DNA of 64,000 nucleotides from an uncultured Verrucomicrobiota bacterium (GCA_903898675.1 CAIUGM010000005.1:1-64000), one strand, 5' to 3'. Counted from the first letter of the stretch, positions 7,916 to 16,298 are shown. Made by a program: numbers and translations. The notes: generated from the sequence alone by a model not told the origin.

Positions 7916-8455
7916 GTGAATATCGAACCGGAAAAATCCAATGTCAGACCTGCGACCAGCTCCTTGGTGCCCGAGGCCGTGGCGCGCCATCAGGCGCCGC
8001 TCCTGCGCTATGCGACCCGCCTCCTCGGCGGCGACGCCGAACGGGCGCGCGATGTTGTGCAGGACACCTTTATCCGTCTCATGGCCCAGCCAGCGGGGCA
8101 GGTGGACGGCCACGTGGCGGAGTGGCTTTTCACGGTCTGCCGCAACCGCGCGCATGATGTCTCGCGGAAGGAGGGCCGCATGAAGCGCTTTGAAGAAGGC
8201 CAGGCCGAGCGGCTGACGGCGGCCGAGCCCTTGCCCGGCCGCACCCTCGAGCGGGCCGAGCAGCACGCCGCCGTGCTCCGCCTGATCGACCAGCTGCCGC
8301 ACAACCAGCAGGAGGTGGTGCGGCTGAAATTCCAGAACGGGTTCAGCTACCAGGAGATCAGCCGCATCACGTCACTGTCGGTGACGAATGTGGGCTTCAT
8401 TCTCCACACCGCCATCAAGGCCCTGCGGCAGGGCATGGCCGCCCAACCCGAGTAA
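7916..8455 (+). CDS. ECF-type RNA polymerase sigma factor
   Basis: A 179-residue sigma-70 family protein of extracytoplasmic-function size. Region 2 lies around residues 20-90 (LLRYATRLLGGDAERARDVVQDTFIRLM, then AEWLFTVCRNRAHDV) and region 4 around 115-170 (LIDQLPHNQQEVVRLKFQNGFSYQEISRITSLS, a helix-turn-helix for the -35 element). The start is GTG at 7916 with a good AGGGG ribosome site about ten bases upstream. It precedes by 36 bases a gene whose N-terminus looks like a membrane anti-sigma factor. The pair is therefore probably a sigma/anti-sigma regulatory unit answering an envelope signal, which is inference from order and domain make-up. Confidence 0.9.
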   Translation: MNIEPEKSNVRPATSSLVPEAVARHQAPLLRYATRLLGGDAERARDVVQDTFIRLMAQPAGQVDGHVAEWLFTVCRNRAHDVSRKEGRMKRFEEGQAERLTAAEPLPGRTLERAEQHAAVLRLIDQLPHNQQEVVRLKFQNGFSYQEISRITSLSVTNVGFILHTAIKALRQGMAAQPE

Positions 8456-8491
8456 ACGAGAACCGCCCGACCGAACCCGGAGATACCGACC

Positions 8492-10624
8492 ATGGAACCG
8501 AATAAAATTTCACCCGACGATCCGCGACTGACCGCCTACGCCCTCCATGAAATGGAGCCGGCGGAGCGCGCGGAATTCGAGCGGCTGCTCGCGCAGGATG
8601 CCGCCGCCCGGGAGGCGGTGGAGGAGATCCGCCGCACCACGGCGGCGCTGATGGCCGCGCTGGAGGATGAGCCGGTGCCATCCACGCCTGCGGTGATCCG
8701 GCCTTACGGGAAGAAGCCGGGCCTGTTGCTGCGGTTTCCGCAATTCTACTATGTGGTCAGCGGCCTGGCCGCGGCCTGCTTCGCGGTGTTCTTTGTTTTG
8801 CACGAACGGGAGGAATCGCGGCGCGGGCACATGCGGTTGGTTGAGGTATCACTGACCGGCTCGGTCGCGGGCAAGGACGAGCGGAAGGCCATGCCGCCAC
8901 CTCCGGCGCCTGCCACCGTCGCGCCCCAGAGCGAGATGCCGGTCGCGATGGCCGTGCCGCCGGAGTCGGACCAGGAAGTCAGGCTGGACGCATTCACCGT
9001 GGCCCAGGCGGCCGGTGCGGCGGGCGAGAAACAGACCAGTTTCAAACGGAAGGAGGAGGGGGTGCGGAGCAATTATGTCAGCGCCCCCGCGAAGGAACGC
9101 GCGAGTGGAGGCCTGAAGACCCTGGCAGCGGACGCGAACACCGAGGCCTACGGCTACCACCGGGACAATCCCTTTCGGCGGGTGGCCGATGAGCCGCTGT
9201 CGACCTTAGCGGCGGACGTCGACACGGCGTCATACGCGAACGTGCGGCGCTTTCTCACGCAGGGCCAGCGTCCGCCGGCCGATGCCGTGCGGATTGAGGA
9301 GATGATCAATTATTTCCCGTACAACTATGCGGCGCCAACCGGCCCTGCACCGTTTGCCGTAGCACTGGAGGCGGCGAGCGCGCCCTGGGCCCCGGAACAC
9401 CGGCTCGTGCGGATCGGCCTGAAGGGGCGCGAGGTCAGCGATGCGACCCGGCCGGCGGCGAATCTGGTTTTCCTGCTGGATGTGTCGGGCTCGATGAATG
9501 CGCCGAACCGGTTGCCGCTGGTGAAGCAGTCGCTCCGTTTGCTGGTCGGCAAGCTGCGGCCGGACGACCAGGTGGCCATCGCGGTCTATGCCGGCGCCTC
9601 CGGTCTGGCGCTGCCCTCGACCAGCGCGGTGCACAAGGCCGAGATTCTGGACGCGATCGACCGCCTGGAGGCCGAGGGTTCGACCAACGGCGCCGCGGGC
9701 ATCCAGCTCGCCTACGATATCGCCAAGGCCCACTTCGTGCCCGGTGGCGTGAACCGGGTCATTCTGGCGACCGACGGGGATTTCAATGTCGGGGTCGCGA
9801 GCGAGGGCGAGCTCGTGCGGCTGGTCGAGGAAAAGGCGAAGACCGGTGTGTTCCTGACCGTGCTCGGCTTCGGCATGGGCAACTACAAGGACGCCACGCT
9901 CGAGCAACTGGCCGACAAGGGTAACGGCAACTACGCCTACATCGATTCCCTCGCGGAGGCGAAGAAGGCGCTCGTCGAACAGGCCGGCGGGACGCTGGTG
10001 ACCATCGCGAAGGACGTGAAGCTCCAGGTGGAATTCAATCCCGCGGTCGTGCAAGCCTACCGGCTGATCGGCTACGAGAACCGGCTGCTCGCGAAGGAAG
10101 ACTTTAACAACGACCAGGTCGACGCCGGGGAGATCGGCGCCGGCCACACCGTGACGGCGCTCTATGAAGTCGTGCCGGTCGGCGTGGCGATGCCGGGGGA
10201 AACCCCGGCGGTGGATGCGCTGAAATATCAGAAGACGGAGCAGGGAGCGGGGAGCAAGGAACAGGGAATTGACGACACCAATCTTAAAGTAACGGAAGGC
10301 CGGAAACTAAAGACAGAAAACCTTGGTCGCCCCGAGATGTTCACCTTGAAGATTCGCTACAAGGAGCCGGCGGGCGACATCAGCAGCAAGCTGGAGTTTG
10401 CGCTGCGCGACACCGGGGCCCGCTTCGACGAGGCGAGCCAGGATTTCAAATTCGCGACGGCAGTGGCCGCCTTCGGGATGGCGCTGCGGGATTCACCGTA
10501 CAAGGGCACGCTCAGCCTGGCGGAGGTGGCGGCGTGGGGCCGGGCAGGGGTCGGCAGCGACGCCGGCGGCTACCGCAACGAGTTCCTTGGGTTGGTGGAG
10601 AAAGCGCAGCACCTGGTCCAATAA
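8492..10624 (+). CDS. Anti-sigma-like membrane protein fused to a YfbK-type VWA domain
   Basis: A 710-residue protein. Residues 1-65 are acidic and helical (YALHEMEPAERAEFERLLAQ), like the cytoplasmic part of anti-sigma factors but without the zinc motif HxxxCxxC. One membrane helix follows at about 83-103, then a Pro/Ala-rich stretch, the YfbK N-terminal region (DEPLSTLAADVDTASYANVR, about 233-252), a VWA domain with an intact MIDAS motif DVSGSMN (about 329-335), and a DUF3520-like C-terminus (IGYENRLLAKEDFNND). The VWA part should lie outside the membrane and bind a metal and a protein ligand. Residues about 582-610 come from an in-frame intergenic repeat. It follows the sigma factor by 36 bases. 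Confidence 0.85.
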   Translation: MEPNKISPDDPRLTAYALHEMEPAERAEFERLLAQDAAAREAVEEIRRTTAALMAALEDEPVPSTPAVIRPYGKKPGLLLRFPQFYYVVSGLAAACFAVFFVLHEREESRRGHMRLVEVSLTGSVAGKDERKAMPPPPAPATVAPQSEMPVAMAVPPESDQEVRLDAFTVAQAAGAAGEKQTSFKRKEEGVRSNYVSAPAKERASGGLKTLAADANTEAYGYHRDNPFRRVADEPLSTLAADVDTASYANVRRFLTQGQRPPADAVRIEEMINYFPYNYAAPTGPAPFAVALEAASAPWAPEHRLVRIGLKGREVSDATRPAANLVFLLDVSGSMNAPNRLPLVKQSLRLLVGKLRPDDQVAIAVYAGASGLALPSTSAVHKAEILDAIDRLEAEGSTNGAAGIQLAYDIAKAHFVPGGVNRVILATDGDFNVGVASEGELVRLVEEKAKTGVFLTVLGFGMGNYKDATLEQLADKGNGNYAYIDSLAEAKKALVEQAGGTLVTIAKDVKLQVEFNPAVVQAYRLIGYENRLLAKEDFNNDQVDAGEIGAGHTVTALYEVVPVGVAMPGETPAVDALKYQKTEQGAGSKEQGIDDTNLKVTEGRKLKTENLGRPEMFTLKIRYKEPAGDISSKLEFALRDTGARFDEASQDFKFATAVAAFGMALRDSPYKGTLSLAEVAAWGRAGVGSDAGGYRNEFLGLVEKAQHLVQ
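10236..10322. repeat. Purine-rich repeat inserted in frame in the VWA gene
   Basis: GAGCAGGGAGCGGGGAGCAA, GGAACAGGG and then an AT-rich GGCCGGAAACTAAAGACAGA tract. The composition and the GAGCAGGGAGC-type units are those of dispersed intergenic repeats, and the encoded residues (TEQGAGSKEQG, GRKLKTEN) are low-complexity and unlike the domain on either side. It splits the DUF3520-like region. Confidence 0.65.
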
Positions 10625-10630
10625 AACGAG

Positions 10631-10657
10631 AAGGCCGGCCTGAATAAGGCCGGCCTT
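10631..10657. terminator. Bidirectional hairpin terminator between convergent genes
   Basis: A perfect 10-bp stem AAGGCCGGCC / GGCCGGCCTT with the loop TGAATAA. On the minus strand it is followed by TTCTCGTTTTA, on the plus strand by CGTTTGGG. It sits 6 bases after the VWA gene and 22 bases beyond the stop of the minus-strand surface protein, so it probably serves both. Confidence 0.85.
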
Positions 10658-10679
10658 CGTTTGGGAAATTGGATGAGCC

Positions 10680-11621
10680 TCAGCCCCGCTGGCGGCGGCG
10701 AACCACTGGCAGCACCAACGTGGCAAGCCCCAAGGTAAGGAGCGCATAGGTCGAGGGCTCGGGGACGGGGCTGAAGTTGAGGATGATATTATTGCTCGAG
10801 GTCGAGAGGGAGAAGGTGCCGCTGTTAACAAAGCTGGATTGATCGATGGTGAACAGGGCCGGGTTGAAGCCAACAAGCGATGGAGCGGTAAAGATTGTCC
10901 AAGAGGAAGGGCCGGACAAGCCGGAGACGGCACCCGGCGTCGCATTGTCTGGCAGGAGGGAGATCAGCTTCAGCGTGTAACCGCCGGCGGACAACCCTGA
11001 GAGATTGAGCGTGCCGCCGGTGACGGCGATGAGGTCGGAGCTGACCCCGGGATTATCGGTGGCTGCGCTAAACTCGAAGTTGGTGGTGACGCCATTAGTT
11101 GGTGCGTAGCCGGCGGCGAAGGTTATCGTGCCCGGAGAGTTGCCGGGCGAGAGGGTGATGCCAGTCCCGAAGGTCTGCGGGGTCGTAAAGGTGTAGTTGC
11201 CTGCGAGGGTGCCTGCAGTGAGGGTGAGTGGGTTGGTGAAGCTGGCCCCGTTTGCGATCTTCAGGGCGCCCCCGTTGACCGTGACCGCGCTCGTGCCAAA
11301 GGCACCTGTTGCACCGTAGACCAGCGTGCCGCCGGATATGGTGGTCGTGCCATCATACGAGTTGGCATAGGAAAAAGTCAGTGACCCGGTTCCTTGCTTG
11401 GTGATATTTACGCCGGATCCGCCACCCAAAATATGACCGGCGAACACGGTATTTTCCGATTGGTTGATGGTCAGGGTCGACGAGGCCAGAAGGTACACGG
11501 TGTCGGTGTTCGCGTCTGCCTCCAAGCCGGCGATTACTGGCGCAGTCCCGGTGAAGTAGACCCCCGCGCCCAGACCGAGACCGAGAATCGCGTTGCTGGC
11601 CGATTGGTCCGCTAAGTTCAA
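10680..11621 (-). pseudogene. C-terminal part of a PEP-CTERM autotransporter-repeat protein, cut off by an in-frame amber codon
   Basis: Open frame of 313 residues in exactly the same frame as the gene at 11637-13094; only the TAG at 11637-11639 separates them. It contains further beta-strand repeats (GSLTFSYANSYDGTTTISGG type) and ends with a textbook PEP-CTERM tail: VPEPSTYALLTLGLATLVLP followed by VVRRRQRG. That tail directs exosortase processing and surface sorting. Without read-through the upstream product loses this anchor. An ATG exists at 11621, but no ribosome site or signal peptide is apparent, so separate expression as a functional protein is unlikely. The gene is more AT-rich than its neighbours. 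Confidence 0.75.
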
Positions 11622-11636
11622 CTGGGTGCCACCGGC

Positions 11637-13094
11637 CTAGAGATCGCCACTGAAGGTATTGTTGCCGGTCAGGGTCACGGCTCCAGTCCCTGTGATTTGT
11701 AGCACGCCGGTGCCGGAAATGCCACCTAGCAGGGTCAGGTTACCGTTGGATGCATCGAAGTACGCCGGGAACTCCGTATCGCTATTGATTTGGATGTTGT
11801 TGTGCAGGGTGATCGACCCGGCCAGCGGAGCGACGCCCAGCGTCGAATCGCCATACATGATAATACCGCCAGTGCCCACGGGTCCGGCGGTCGCGTTCCC
11901 CGGTGTGCCAATACTGCTGGCACCGAGGAGCAACATGCCCTCGCGCATGTCGATGCCACCGCTGAATGTATTGTTCGCGTTGGTCAAGGTAAGGATGGAC
12001 GTCGTGCACCAGTCAATACCGCCCATGCCCGTGATCTGGCCCGTGAGCTTGAAATCTGCTGATTCTTCTTCCACGTGCGCGTAGTTGTCGTAACCGCCGG
12101 ACAACACAATGTTATTGGCGAGAGTGATAGTACCGACGGTTAGGTTGTCGATTTCGCTACCGCCATTGAGTGTTAGCGTGCCTGTACCCACGGGGCTGCT
12201 AATGATGGATCCATCGATGTTTGAATCTGAGCCCAAGTTTAGGATGGCGCCGGAATTGACCGTGGTGCCGCCGGTGTAGGTATTGCTACCGTTCAGCGTG
12301 AGGCTGCCATAGCCGGCTACGTTGAGGGTGGAGGAACCCGAAATAGTGCCGTTGAGCGTAAGATCGCCACCGTCGCCAGTGTCAACATTGACGAGGCCGG
12401 TAAAACACAGCCCGATATTATTGCTCAGGCTGTAGCTTCCCCCGCTCGCAGCTAGGCCGAGGGTCGTGCCCGCATCGAGTTTCAGGATGCTAGAGGAGCT
12501 ACCGACCGGGCCATAGTCGATGATTGTGTATCCATCACCATTCCAAAAACTGCTGTAGTAAGAGGAGCTTCCCAGCAGGAGCGTACCATCGTGGATTTTT
12601 ACCCCGCCGCTGAAAGAGTTGTAGCCTCCAAGCGTAAGATAGCCGTAGCCATATTTCGCGATACCAGCGGACCCGCCGCCGGCGATAGGCCCCCAGATCT
12701 CCACATTTGCCCCGCCCACATCGATGGAATGGCTGTTGTTGGAGAGAATAAACGCGTAGTTGCTCCCAAAGGTGATCTCGGCAGCACTGCCCGTGACGGT
12801 AATATTCCCAGCCAGGTTGAGGCTGGCCTCGTCGAAACTATAGGTCGGTCGCCCTGCGCCGGAGAAGGTTAGGTTGTTGGCAGAACCTGGGCTCCCAGTG
12901 AGCCCCGTGGTGTTCGTGGCGGTGTCGAAAATGAAATCATAGGGCGGAGTGCCGAGTGTGCCGGTGTAATTGCTGAAGTCGCTCGCGTTGGTTGTCCCAC
13001 CAGTCCAAGTCAGCTGCGCCTGAAGGTGGGGCACCGCGACAATCAATCCGAGAAACGACGCAAACAGGGCAGGGAGCGTACGGATTATTTTCAC
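11637..13094 (-). CDS. Autotransporter-associated beta-strand repeat protein, N-terminal part
   Basis: About 485 residues from the GTG at 13094, chosen because it puts a signal peptide first (IIRTLPALFASFLGLIVAV, cleavage near LQA-QL); the frame remains open to 13217. The mature part is a run of Gly/Ser/Thr/Asn-rich units of the kind GSLTLNGSNTYTGGTTVNSG and ILTLTNANNTFSGGIDMREG, that is autotransporter-associated beta-strand repeats, which fold into a right-handed beta-helix. The frame ends TFSGDL-stop and resumes AGGTQLNLAD in the same phase, so CAG to TAG is the simplest explanation. In this phylum such proteins with PEP-CTERM tails are surface or matrix components. A terminator shared with the VWA gene lies downstream. 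Confidence 0.8.
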   Translation of the reverse strand: MKIIRTLPALFASFLGLIVAVPHLQAQLTWTGGTTNASDFSNYTGTLGTPPYDFIFDTATNTTGLTGSPGSANNLTFSGAGRPTYSFDEASLNLAGNITVTGSAAEITFGSNYAFILSNNSHSIDVGGANVEIWGPIAGGGSAGIAKYGYGYLTLGGYNSFSGGVKIHDGTLLLGSSSYYSSFWNGDGYTIIDYGPVGSSSSILKLDAGTTLGLAASGGSYSLSNNIGLCFTGLVNVDTGDGGDLTLNGTISGSSTLNVAGYGSLTLNGSNTYTGGTTVNSGAILNLGSDSNIDGSIISSPVGTGTLTLNGGSEIDNLTVGTITLANNIVLSGGYDNYAHVEEESADFKLTGQITGMGGIDWCTTSILTLTNANNTFSGGIDMREGMLLLGASSIGTPGNATAGPVGTGGIIMYGDSTLGVAPLAGSITLHNNIQINSDTEFPAYFDASNGNLTLLGGISGTGVLQITGTGAVTLTGNNTFSGDL

Positions 13095-13243
13095 AGCACT
13101 TCGGAAGCTGACGAGGCGAAGGAGCTGCCTCAAGGCTATTATTGCAAACTTATGGATAGATGCCGATTCCGAGATTTCAACGCCCTGCGGCTGTGTTTTG
13201 AGGGCTTGCCAACGCAAAGTGCGTTCAATGTGTTACATGCCTA

Positions 13244-13744
13244 GTGGCGATTTTCGGACAATTTTCGATGATTAGAGCCCAAATCGCGATCGATGTGCGA
13301 TTTACTGCGGCCTTAAACTATATTGCGGAGATTCTGCGACCTGAAACGGTGGCCGCTCGCCGGATCGCAGGGATCGATATAGGCGTTACCGAACGAATCG
13401 ATTTGGCCAACGGCGCTTTCGCCTTGGAGCAGGTTTACTACACCAAGACGCGTCCGGATGGTTTCTTCGAGTCCCACCGCAAGTACATCGATGTGCAGGT
13501 GATGGTGGCCGGAACCGAATTGATGGAAGTGGAGGATGTGGCCCGGCTCGTGGTGGCCGAGTCTTACAACGAAGAGCGGGACTTCATCAAGTATACCGAC
13601 ACCATGGCCGCCTCCCGGCTCAGGATGCGGGCCGGGGATGTGGCGGTTTTCTTTCCGGCGGACGGGCATATGCCGTGTTTGCGGTTCGATGATCCGGTCC
13701 TGGTGCGCAAGACAGTGGTCAAGGTGCCGGTGGATAAGAAGTGA
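13244..13744 (+). CDS. YhcH/YjgK/YiaL family cupin-like protein
   Basis: A 166-residue protein of the YhcH/EbgC family (DUF386), a cupin-like fold linked to sugar or sialic-acid metabolism. The central motif FFESHRKYIDVQVMVAG holds the metal-binding histidine, and AVFFPADGHMPCL carries the second cluster. The start is taken as GTG at 13244, since the first residues AIFGQFSMIRAQ align with the usual family beginning; an ATG at 13268 is the alternative. No strong ribosome site is visible. The neighbours do not form a sugar pathway, so the substrate cannot be inferred. It is followed by a pyrimidine/purine-biased stretch before rlmJ. Confidence 0.85.
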   Translation: MAIFGQFSMIRAQIAIDVRFTAALNYIAEILRPETVAARRIAGIDIGVTERIDLANGAFALEQVYYTKTRPDGFFESHRKYIDVQVMVAGTELMEVEDVARLVVAESYNEERDFIKYTDTMAASRLRMRAGDVAVFFPADGHMPCLRFDDPVLVRKTVVKVPVDKK

Positions 13745-13826
13745 AAGTGAAGGTGATCGTGGACAGAACGCTTATGAAACCGGCATTGCCGCCCACCCCC
13801 TTGGTCTCACTTTCCCTTTCTTTCCT

Positions 13827-14699
13827 TTGAACTATCGCCACCACTATCACGCCGGCAATTACGCGGACGTCTTCAAGCATGTGCTCCTGTTGCAGCTGAT
13901 CCGGGCCATGCAGCGCAAGGAAAAGGGTTTTCTCTACCTCGATACGCATGCCGGGCGCGGGGGCTATGACCTGTCGGTGCCGTCGATCCTGCCGGATGGG
14001 CGGTCCCGCGAGCCGGAATATCCCGCGGGTATCGGCCGCCTGTGGGGTGTGGCGGCGCTGCCGGCCGTACTTACCGACTATCTTGCGCTGGTGCAGAAGT
14101 TCAACGAACAGCAGGGGGCCAGCGGTCCGGAGCTGAAATTCTACCCGGGATCGCCCTGGGTGGCGAAGCTGCTGCTGCGCAGCCAGGACCGGATGGCATT
14201 ATGTGAGCTGCGGCCCGATGACGCGGAGGCCCTGGACTTTGAGTTTGCCCGCGAATCCCGGGTCACGGTGCAGGTGATCGACGGCTACACGGGACTGAAA
14301 GCCCTGCTGCCGCCGCCGGAAAAGCGGGCGCTGGTGCTGATCGACCCTCCGTTTGAGAGCAAGGCAGAGTTTGCGGACATCCTGCGCGGTCTCGGCGATG
14401 GGCTGCGGCGGATGCCCGGTGCGGTCGTGGCGGTCTGGTATCCCATCACCGACCGCACGCGAATCGATGACTTTAACCGCGGACTGCACGAACTGTCGCT
14501 GCCGCCGACCTTTTTCGCCGAACTCAACATTGCCGGCGACAGTTCACAGCTGCGGATGAAGGGCTGCGGGTTGCTCGTGCTCAATCCCCCGTGGAAAATC
14601 GAAGGGGAAATCCGGGCCATCCTGCCGCCACTGGTTGAGCGGCTCAAGGTTGATGCCGGGGCCGGCTCGGCCAGCGGCTGGCTGGTGCCGGAAAGATAG
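13827..14699 (+). CDS. rlmJ: 23S rRNA (adenine2030-N6)-methyltransferase RlmJ
   Basis: A 290-residue SAM-dependent methyltransferase, about the length of E. coli RlmJ. The diagnostic N-terminus NYRHHYHAGNYADVFKH is present, followed by LYLDTHAGRGGYDL (SAM binding) and the catalytic motif VLIDPPF near residue 172. It methylates N6 of A2030 in 23S rRNA. The start is a TTG at 13827: the conserved N-terminus begins right there and no ATG or GTG is available in frame nearby. The codons upstream of it translate to nothing family-like. It is 82 bases downstream of yhcH and may share its transcript. Confidence 0.92.
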   Translation: MNYRHHYHAGNYADVFKHVLLLQLIRAMQRKEKGFLYLDTHAGRGGYDLSVPSILPDGRSREPEYPAGIGRLWGVAALPAVLTDYLALVQKFNEQQGASGPELKFYPGSPWVAKLLLRSQDRMALCELRPDDAEALDFEFARESRVTVQVIDGYTGLKALLPPPEKRALVLIDPPFESKAEFADILRGLGDGLRRMPGAVVAVWYPITDRTRIDDFNRGLHELSLPPTFFAELNIAGDSSQLRMKGCGLLVLNPPWKIEGEIRAILPPLVERLKVDAGAGSASGWLVPER

Positions 14700-14708
14700 G
14701 CCGGCGAA

Positions 14709-14909
14709 TCAGGCCCGCGCCGTGCGCTGCGTCACGCGGGTGGCGGTGAACGGCAGGGGTTCGAGGGCGATCCGGGGAATGGGCAGCACGGGTGCCTTGA
14801 AGACGGGCTGGTTCCACAGGATGTCGCGCATGAGCCCCGGACGCGCACTGCCAGTCGCGGCCGGGAAGCCGGCGCGGCGCTGGAGGGTATTGTGCGAAAA
14901 GTATGTCAT
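14709..14909 (-). CDS. Small hypothetical protein (66 aa)
   Basis: An ATG-started frame with basic, proline-rich composition (RRAGFPAATGSARPG, LPIPRIALEPLPF). No motif, membrane helix or signal peptide is seen. It is convergent with rlmJ and lies downstream of the hsp20 terminator hairpin, so it would need its own promoter. There is no clear ribosome site. The opposite strand and other frames offer nothing better, and codon use is plausible for this genome, but existence as a protein is uncertain. Confidence 0.35.
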   Translation of the reverse strand: MTYFSHNTLQRRAGFPAATGSARPGLMRDILWNQPVFKAPVLPIPRIALEPLPFTATRVTQRTARA

Positions 14910-14988
14910 GGTGTTTGGTGCGGGGCTTGGTCGGAGCCTGCCTGTTTAAGAACCCGGCAGCGGCCGGATTGTTCCAGAAAAATGGCGA

Positions 14989-15027
14989 AACCTGCGCGTG
15001 CGTCGCGTGGGGGCGCACGCGCAGGTT
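14989..15027 (-). terminator. Strong hairpin after hsp20
   Basis: A 14-bp perfect stem (AACCTGCGCGTGCG at 14989-15002 pairing with 15014-15027) with an 11-base loop. On the minus strand it is followed by TCGCCATTTTTC, a spaced U-run. It lies 13 bases beyond the hsp20 stop codon. Confidence 0.65.
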
Positions 15028-15039
15028 GCTTCCGGGGGC

Positions 15040-15435
15040 TTATGCCACCTGGCGTTGCCGGAGCGGCAGACTGGCCGAGGCCAGCTGCTTTTTCGGCAAC
15101 ACGATGGTGAGCACGCCCCGGGTGACGGATGCCTGCAGGGCCTCGTAGTCGAAGCCCAACCCGAGCCGCAGCTTGAGCTGGTAGTCGCGCTGCACGCTCT
15201 CCAGGTGCAGCGCCGGCCAGTTGGCGCGGACGTGGTGGGTCTTGCGGGCGGTCACAAATAGATCGGGTCCCAGTGTCGTGATCTCCACGCCGCTGGCGTC
15301 GACGCCCGGCACATACACGACGAGCTTGAGCGCCCCGGACTGATCCATGCAGTCATAGTGGGGCGAACGGAAAGCCTGCTTGGGCTCCGTGCTCGGGAAA
15401 CGGCGGTGATTGAGGCGATGGATGATGGTATGCAT
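15040..15435 (-). CDS. Hsp20/alpha-crystallin family small heat-shock protein
   Basis: A 131-residue chaperone-like protein. The alpha-crystallin domain spans about residues 35-120: LKLVVYVPGVDASGVEITTLGPDL opens it, the middle has FVTARK and YQLKLRLGLGFDYEAL, and GVLTIVLPKK is the variant of the terminal G-x-L-x-I/V-x-x-P motif. Such proteins bind unfolding clients without ATP. The ATG at 15435 has an AAGGA ribosome site seven bases upstream. It is probably monocistronic, with its own terminator hairpin. The N-terminal arm is short, so oligomers may be small; that is inference. Confidence 0.8.
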   Translation of the reverse strand: MHTIIHRLNHRRFPSTEPKQAFRSPHYDCMDQSGALKLVVYVPGVDASGVEITTLGPDLFVTARKTHHVRANWPALHLESVQRDYQLKLRLGLGFDYEALQASVTRGVLTIVLPKKQLASASLPLRQRQVA

Positions 15436-15508
15436 GGTGGTTCCTTTCTCGTCGGTTTGCGGCCGCCGGGACTCCTGGGAGCTGAAAGTTAACCGATTTA
15501 CGGTTGGA

Positions 15509-15652
15509 TCAGCGCAGGCAGCCCGAGTCGGCTTGAGGCTTCAGCCAATTGGAGGCGCACTGGCACATCTGCACGCAACCAATCGGCTGGCCGGCCTTCG
15601 TAATCGAAGTGCGGGCCCGCTGGGTGCGCTGCTGTTGGAGTGCGAGTGACAT
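15509..15652 (-). CDS. Possible 47-aa cysteine-motif miniprotein
   Basis: An ATG-started minus-strand frame in the gap upstream of hsp20, too short for routine gene calling. The C-terminal half holds the compact motif IGCVQMCQCASNWLKP plus one more Cys near the end, that is C-x3-C-x-C. Such spacing could bind a metal or cluster. No signal peptide and no good ribosome site are visible. I list it because the cysteine motif is unlike random translation of this region; a conservation search is needed to accept or drop it. Confidence 0.35.
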   Translation of the reverse strand: MSLALQQQRTQRARTSITKAGQPIGCVQMCQCASNWLKPQADSGCLR

Positions 15653-15803
15653 TGGTCTGAGTACCCAACTAAAATGCACACCCCGTGCCATCCGCCAAAT
15701 AAAATTTCCGGGTATGACGTGACATTCCCTCAAGTAATTCGCGGCCAACTGTGCGGCCATTCCGGCGCTTGCGCGCCTTCCCGCGCGGGGCCAGCCTCCG
15801 GCC

Positions 15804-16178
15804 ATGAATCCCATGACCGATGCCAAGACCACCGTGGCGGAACTGCGCGAGCGCGTGCTGGCCTTTGTGCACGCGCGCGACTGGGAGCAGTTTCATTCGC
15901 CGAAGAACCTGAGCATGGCGCTGGCCGCCGAATCCGGCGAGTTGATGGAACATTTCCTCTGGGCGGAATCCAAGGCGTCGCTCGAACTCGCGCGGGACCC
16001 GAAAAAGCGGCCCGCCATCGAGGCGGAGATCGCCGATGTCGTCATCTACGCGCTCGAGTTTGCGAACATCTGCGGCATCGACCTGGCGGCGGCGATCGAG
16101 ACCAAGATGGCCGCCAATGCCTTGAAGTATCCGGTCGAGAAGGCGCGGGGCCGGGCGGACAAGTACACGGAACTCTGA
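15804..16178 (+). CDS. MazG-like nucleotide pyrophosphohydrolase
   Basis: A 124-residue all-alpha NTP pyrophosphohydrolase of the short MazG / dCTPase (RS21-C6) type. The metal-binding signature is clear: LAAESGELMEHF (E-x-x-E, about residues 41-52) and IEAEIADVVIYAL (E-x-x-D, about 71-83), separated by the expected 24-28 residues. It hydrolyses non-canonical or excess NTPs to the monophosphate and pyrophosphate, a house-cleaning role. ATG at 15804; a second ATG lies three codons on. It runs convergent to the DUF5069 gene and shares the intergenic terminator region. Confidence 0.88.
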   Translation: MNPMTDAKTTVAELRERVLAFVHARDWEQFHSPKNLSMALAAESGELMEHFLWAESKASLELARDPKKRPAIEAEIADVVIYALEFANICGIDLAAAIETKMAANALKYPVEKARGRADKYTEL

Positions 16179-16230
16179 GATCTCTGATTTCCTGAGTCCT
16201 GATCGACTGGTGCGCTGAGCGCGGCGGGCA

Positions 16231-16262
16231 CAAAAAAAGACGGCGCACCCGGGTGCGCCGTC
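16231..16262 (-). terminator. Rho-independent terminator of the DUF5069/FmdB-like operon
   Basis: A perfect 24-base palindrome of two 12-base halves (GACGGCGCACCC and its complement) at 16239-16262. On the minus strand it is followed by seven U residues, encoded by the A-tract at 16232-16238. It lies 36 bases past the stop of the minus-strand gene. Confidence 0.9.
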
Positions 16263-16298
16263 CAATCGAGAATCCAAAATCGAGAATCGAGAATCCCG

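Noticed and set aside
13536-13826. N-terminal extension of rlmJ overlapping yhcH
   Set aside because: The extension is an off-frame reading of yhcH; the conserved RlmJ N-terminus starts at the TTG at 13827.
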